From Chromera velia (taxonomy: Eukaryota; Sar; Chromeraceae), in NCBI GenBank assembly GCA_018398765.1, contig JAHBMJ010003210.1:1-12574 (forward strand): 12,574 nt of DNA. Reading direction: 5' to 3'. The notes below the pieces were generated by a model. It worked only from the letters and a program-made list of their open reading frames with translations, was not told where the DNA came from and ran no database searches. Made by a program: the position numbers and the translations under genes. This document shows, piece after piece, positions 8,479-12,574 of the stretch; position 1 is the stretch's first letter, and the number at the start of each line of letters is the position of its first letter.

Positions 8479-9231
8479 GCGGCTGTACCGCTGTGAAAAC
8501 TCAGTGCGCCGCTTTGTGTGTGTTTGTTTTTCAAAGTGATGGACGTGTGTGCGTGCGTGCGTGCGTGCGTGCGTGCGTCTGTGTCTGTGTCTGTGTCTGT
8601 GTCTGTGTCTCTCTCTCTCTCTCTGTGTGTGTGTATGTGTGTATGCATGACTACATGTGTTTGCAGAGTGGTTGTGGCTGTAGAGACGAAGCTGTACCTG
8701 TACCGGTTCCGAGACCTGGTCCTCTTGGACGACATCGAGACAGTAGCGAACCCTCAGGGCATCTGTGCGGTGGCTTCTCTGAAGAACGGCCGTGTGTGTC
8801 TGGCCTGCCCTGCCATGCAGAAAGGGAGAGTTCTCGTGATCTTCTACAAAAATTTCAATCAGCAAGCAGGGGGGGGAAATCAACCAGAGGGGGAGGAGCC
8901 CAATGGAGGTGCGGGGGGCCAGGGAGGGGGGCTGGATGAGGCCGACGGGCCGACGAGAGAGTCCATGACCATCATCGGTCGGTCGGTCGGTCAACCATCC
9001 ATCCAGACAGCCATTTAGCCTGTCTGCGTGTTGAATGCGATGGCCAACAGAAACATGAATGAACAATTTACCCTTGGAGAGAATCCGCGTAGGACTAGAC
9101 ACGGTCAACAGCCTCCCCCGTTGCTTTCACCTTCACTCGCCGTTTCCGTCTTTTCTTTTCTCTCTTTCTGTTTCTAGGGGTGTGCCGTGTCACTCTGCCT
9201 GTGTGAATCTGTCTGCTTGACCGCGAGTGCG

Positions 9232-9316
<85 letters not shown>

Positions 9317-10561
9317 TGTACTGCAGCTGCTCACGAACACAGCCTCGCCTGCCTGGCATTGAGTGTCGACGGCCGGCGTCTGGCGACTGCGTCTGAAAGG
9401 GTCAGCAAAGCTTTGGTAGAGAGTGGGGTTCGTGTAAAAGGGAGTTGGGCGGCGGTGGGAACCGGCTTCTCTCTTGGTGGTGAATGGAGTGTGTCGTCAT
9501 GTCAGATTGATTGAGCCCGCATTTGTCTGCCTTCTGTCTGTCAGGCTGATCGAGTGACTTGTTCCGCCAGCAGTCATCTGTCTGGAGACAAGTCAAATGG
9601 GATGGGTGAAGTTCGAGACAAGTAAAAAATCGCAGGCGCTGTTGCTTTCCTTTTTTTTTCGGTGGAGAGAAAAACCAGTCTTTTCTTGTGTCTCCCTTCC
9701 TTCCTTCCTTCCTCCCTCCTTCTTTCCTCTCCCTTTTCCGGTCTGTCTGCAGGGCACACTGATTCGAATCTTTGACACGAGTCTTGCCCAGCAGCTTCAG
9801 GAAGTGAGGAGAGGTGAGTGAGTCAGTCGGTTGGTTGATTGGCCAGTCGAGTACTCTTGGGTGCGAGTGACAAGTGGGGGAAGGGAAGGGCGTGTTGCAA
9901 CACACCCCGCACTGACGGTTGCTGCACAGAGAAACCTTCCTTCCTTTGTACTCCTGGTCCCTCCCTGCAAAGGAGACTCGGTCTTCTTTCATGGGTGTCT
10001 CTGAGCAGGAGGAAGGAAAGGAATGGCAGAAATAATGCGCGGTTTTTTCACTCATCCTCTTTCTTTCCCCTGCCTGACAGGCGGACCATCAGTGTGAGTA
10101 TTGGAAATTCGACCCCTTTCGTGAGTTGGTTCCGGTGCTTCATCCTTCTTTCCTTCCTTCCTTCCTTCCTTGCAGGCACTGAGAAGGTCTCAATAACGTC
10201 CATTGCGTTCGATAAGAGCGTCTCGTGGTCAGTCAAGAAGGAAGGGTTTGTGTGGGCGGGCGCGTTATCGATTGGGTGGTTGGTTGATTGAGTGAATGAA
10301 TGAATTGTTGATAGAGTGAGTGATCTGTCAAGTCATGCTGGATGGTGGAACGAACTGCTGTTATGGGATCGAGATGGGACATGGCGAGTGGCTGCGGTAT
10401 TCCAGTCTGTCTGTTTGTTTTTTTGGTCAGTCAGAGACACGATCGTTCCCCTTTCTTTTTTTCTCTCAAGCCCTTCCTTTCTCCCTCTTTGTGATTTCCT
10501 TGTCGCTGTGCGTGGAGTCCCTTTTTCTGTCCTGTGCGGGTGTGACGGAGGGACGGGGGGA

Positions 10562-10604
<43 letters not shown>

Positions 10605-12051
10605 AGTGCGTTTTGCGAAGTGTCTCTGGGCAACCTTGGCAACTTGCAGGTGGCACGGTAGGAGAGGAAGGAGGGAATTTGGTGCAGAGGAGTGCAGAAA
10701 CAGAAACAGTTGCTTCCTAGCCTTTATTCAACAAGTCTTTTTTTGTGTGTTAGTCTTGACATCCTGTTCCGCCCCCCTCTGCTGTCTCTTCTCTTTTCTG
10801 GCAGGTTGGCAGCGACATCGGACAAAGGAACCATTCACGTGTGGACTGTCAGACAGGAGGGACAGACAGGGGGGGGGCCGATGGCTCCAGCACCGGTGGC
10901 CCAGCCTACCGCTGCAACATCGGAGGCGCTGGCAGAGTCGGGATCCGCCAAGAGAAACCCCCAGTACAAGTCAGTGTTGTCCGTCAGGCAAGACGGAGAT
11001 CCAGGGTGACAGTCACTCTGTCGTTTTTTCTCGTTCAGCAAAAGCAGACACACGCACATTCTCTCTCTCCCTCTCACTCTCGCACTCACACACAGACACA
11101 CGTCCAAGAAGTCGGGGCATCTACTCCCTTTCAGACTCGCTTTGTTTGTTTGCAGAGAGAGAGAGAGAGAGAGAGACAGCTAGGCTCTCTCCTTCCGCGT
11201 GCATCTTTCTGTCTCTCTGTCCCTCTCACTCTCTGCTTGTACGTGTTCATGTGTGTATGCGCACATGCGTGTCTTCTTTTCATGTCGCTCTCCTGTTCCC
11301 TTCCTCCCTCTCTTCTGCCTGCCTGCCTGCAGTCTGGCAGGTCTGGGGGGGCTCCTCCCGTCGTACTTCTCCTCGGAGTTCACTTTCGCACAATACAGGT
11401 AGGTGGGTGGGTGGGTGGGTAGGTAGGTCAGTCGTCAGCCAAGGGCAGGCAGGCAGGAAGGAAGGAAGGAAAGAAGGAAGAAAGAAAAAAGGAAGGAAGG
11501 AAGGAAGGAAGGAAGCGAGGAAGGAAGAAAAGAAGGAAGGAAGGAAGGAAGGAAGGGAGGGAGGAAGGAAGGAAGGAAGGAAGGAAGGAAGAGAGGAAGG
11601 AAGGAATGAGCCCATCAGACCCAAAAGCGTTTCAGGAATCATGCACAAACGAAATTAGGGGAATCGGTATCGAATGGTACGCGTAATGCCGAGGCGAGAG
11701 GAATAAGTGCTCAAGTTGGTCTATCCCCTTTCTTCGAACACGAAGGGCTGTGTTGTTTCTGTTCAGATTCGGTCGACCTCGCCCATTTTGTGTCATTAAT
11801 TTCCCTTTTGTTGACTTCCGACAGTGAAAGTGCATCGTGGTTTTTCTATTCTGCAATTTCCTTTTTTTCCCTCTTCCGCTTCCGTTCCTGCTGCAGAATT
11901 CCTTTTGGTCGCTGCCTGGTGGCCTTTGGGGGGGAGGAGCACTCGGTGCTTGGTGAGTGAAGACCAGTTTCTCTGCATGTTTGCTCCCTCTATCTTTTTT
12001 TGTTCGTCTGTGCGCGTGCGCTTGTGTGTGGTGTTTCTGTGTAGTAAGAGT

Positions 12052-12090
<39 letters not shown>

Positions 12091-12253
12091 TGTCTGTCTG
12101 TCTGTCTGTCTGTCTTCAAACATATAGTCTGTCTGTAAGTAAGCATGAAGTGAAGTTACTTTGATCCCCTCTCTGTCTGTTGCAGCAATTTGCGAAGACG
12201 GGTCCTACCACAAACTCCGTTTTGATCCCACAAAAGGAGGGGATATGACGAGG
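7284..12253 (+). CDS. ATG18: PROPPIN-family autophagy protein (ATG18/WIPI3-WIPI4-like), 3' end not in window
   Basis: A seven-bladed beta-propeller that, in characterised relatives, binds PI3P and PI(3,5)P2 on membranes during autophagosome formation or organelle traffic. Exons: 7284-7400, 7505-7532, 7936-8218, 8667-8977, 9327-9400, 9753-9813, 10176-10227, 10805-10978, 11333-11398, 11897-11952, 12186-12253; 430 residues, all phases match. Family signatures in order are [20 protein letters not shown] (about 19-38), [11 protein letters not shown] (40-50), [20 protein letters not shown] (85-104), NKVLLWDD (112-119), [12 protein letters not shown] (248-259), [17 protein letters not shown], the lipid-binding L/FRRG motif as VRRG (289-292), SDKGTIHVW (314-322), [12 protein letters not shown] and [15 protein letters not shown]. 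Three insertions are low-complexity: about 51-84, 206-243 and 325-362; the last falls where the 6CD membrane-insertion loop lies. The exon 8 donor could instead be at 10970 (GTCAGT), three codons shorter. The expected last residues after GGDMTR are missing. The ATG is supported by the family-typical short N-terminus. The subfamily assignment (WIPI3/4 rather than WIPI1/2) is less sure. Confidence 0.93.
7401..7504 (+). other. PROPPIN intron 1 (GTCAGT...TTGCAG)
   Basis: The shortest intron of the gene, 104 nt. Both ends are fixed by the conserved VYN(S/T)-DP junction. The 28-nt exon 2 follows. Confidence 0.9.
7716..7736. repeat. (CTGT)n microsatellite in PROPPIN intron 2
   Basis: About five tandem CTGT units inside the 403-nt intron 2 (7533-7935). 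Confidence 0.9.
8379..8477. repeat. (TG)n array with three 12-bp CCTGTGTGTGTG units, PROPPIN intron 3
   Basis: A roughly 100-bp TG tract; its middle (8421-8456) is three exact 12-bp units. It produces long spurious Thr/His frames on the minus strand. Confidence 0.95.
8545..8646. repeat. Compound (GTGC)n-(TGTGTC)n-(CT)n-(GT)n microsatellite, PROPPIN intron 3
   Basis: Four different simple repeats in a row, ending only about 20 bases before the exon 4 acceptor at 8666. Confidence 0.93.
9235..9311. repeat. (CT)n-(GT)n compound microsatellite, PROPPIN intron 4
   Basis: About 40 bases of CT followed by about 30 of GT, ending just upstream of the exon 5 acceptor (CTGCAG, 9326). The CT part may also serve as an extended polypyrimidine tract. 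Confidence 0.93.
9694..9720. repeat. (TTCC)n microsatellite, PROPPIN intron 5
   Basis: A short TTCC run in the pyrimidine-rich 3' half of the intron, upstream of the acceptor at 9752. Confidence 0.85.
10148..10171. repeat. (TTCC)n microsatellite, PROPPIN intron 6
   Basis: Five to six TTCC units run straight into the acceptor TTGCAG at 10175, so the array itself is the polypyrimidine tract of this intron. Confidence 0.9.
10564..10600. repeat. (GA)n microsatellite, PROPPIN intron 7
   Basis: About 18 GA units in the longest complete intron of the gene (10228-10804, 577 nt). Confidence 0.95.
11151..11176. repeat. (GA)n microsatellite, PROPPIN intron 8
   Basis: A run of GA units preceded by CT/CA-rich low-complexity sequence (about 11059-11101) in the same intron. 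Confidence 0.9.
11398..11606. repeat. (GGTG/GGTA)n and (GGAA)n arrays, PROPPIN intron 9
   Basis: The GGTG/GGTA run starts at the donor itself (GTAGGT at 11399), giving several overlapping GT(A/G)GGT words. A purine-only GGAA array of about 150 bases follows (11456-11606), unusual for its position in the 5' part of an intron. Confidence 0.93.
12050..12115. repeat. (GT)n-(CTGT)n compound microsatellite, PROPPIN intron 10
   Basis: GT units grade into about six CTGT units, 70 bases before the exon 11 acceptor at 12185. Confidence 0.93.
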
Positions 12254-12574
12254 GTGAGTAAGTAAGTCGGAAGGAAAGCAGTTTTTTTCTCAAATATAGA
12301 CGTCTTCTCCATCACCGTGAGTCAAATTCAAATTACGATCCGACTGCCGGCTGCATTCGTTGTCTGCGTGAAAAAAGGGCTCATGCACTGACTACCTCTG
12401 TTGATGGATCGCATAGAGAAAAACTGGAGCACACTAAGAAAAAGGGGTTACGGAAAAGCTCAACAAAATATGCGTCAACCCATCATGGTTTTCATGTCAA
12501 CAAAAAAAAAACCTTCCATGCTCTTGATTCCTTGACTGCGGTGGTCTGTCAGCTACAAACATAATGCCCTTTCG
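12254..12574 (+). other. Start of PROPPIN intron 11, or its 3' end
   Basis: After exon 11 a good donor (GTGAGT) opens at 12254. I found no acceptor in the remaining 320 bases that restores the short conserved tail expected after GGDMTR, so the final exon probably lies beyond the window. If the intron is not removed, translation would end three codons later (VSK, then TAA). No other gene is seen here. Confidence 0.55.

Noticed and set aside
8179-9108. 309-codon minus-strand frame rich in Thr/His
   Set aside because: It is antisense to PROPPIN exons and is made of CA-repeat translation; the plus strand has family-level homology across the same exons.
10081-10094. Possible tiny PROPPIN exon between TGACAG and GTGAGT
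   Set aside because: The splice signals are good, but homologues need no extra residues between VRRG and [11 protein letters not shown], and the direct join 9813/10176 aligns without a gap.

Overview
The window is eukaryotic nuclear DNA, most likely from a unicellular alga or other protist. The evidence is spliced genes with GT-AG introns whose boundaries are fixed by protein homology, long simple-sequence arrays inside introns, and no bacterial-style operons or ribosome binding sites. I lean weakly towards a chromerid alga (Chromera-like) or another alveolate/stramenopile, from the intron-rich, microsatellite-loaded architecture; the sequence does not prove it. A single N at 5193 marks a draft-assembly join.

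Layout: (1) 1-403, minus strand: an open frame that contains at least one convincing coding exon (about 182 down to 41) of an unidentified gene running off the left edge. (2) 403 to about 2330: no supportable gene; one (GT)n microsatellite and low-complexity DNA. (3) About 2330-3260: an AT-rich island carrying a MITE-like element at 2908-3152 with perfect 18-bp terminal inverted repeats and a 7-bp target duplication. (4) 3551-6639, minus strand: a three-exon gene reconstructed here from matching splice phases. It encodes a predicted 366-residue protein with a signal peptide, a Gly/Ser-rich stretch, one membrane segment and a C-terminal Trp/Gly-motif domain. Its 1.7-kb second intron holds two (TTCC)n arrays, an exactly duplicated 348-bp block and the assembly N. 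(5) 6640-7283: a divergent intergenic region, with a strong GC hairpin. (6) 7284 to past 12253, plus strand: an 11-exon (in window) gene for a PROPPIN-family beta-propeller (ATG18/WIPI3-WIPI4 type), a PI3P-binding autophagy protein; the last few residues are not found in the window.

The two reconstructed genes are head to head and could share a promoter region, but nothing in the sequence ties their functions together. The most unusual signal is in the PROPPIN gene's splice sites: 7 of 11 donors have C at intron position +3 (GTCAGT, GTCCGT, GTCGGT, GTCAGC), while 10 of 10 acceptors end in GCAG. Nearly every intron of that gene also carries its own microsatellite. I found no CRISPR array, tRNA or rRNA gene, integrase or other sign of a new defence or mobile system beyond the MITE-like element.
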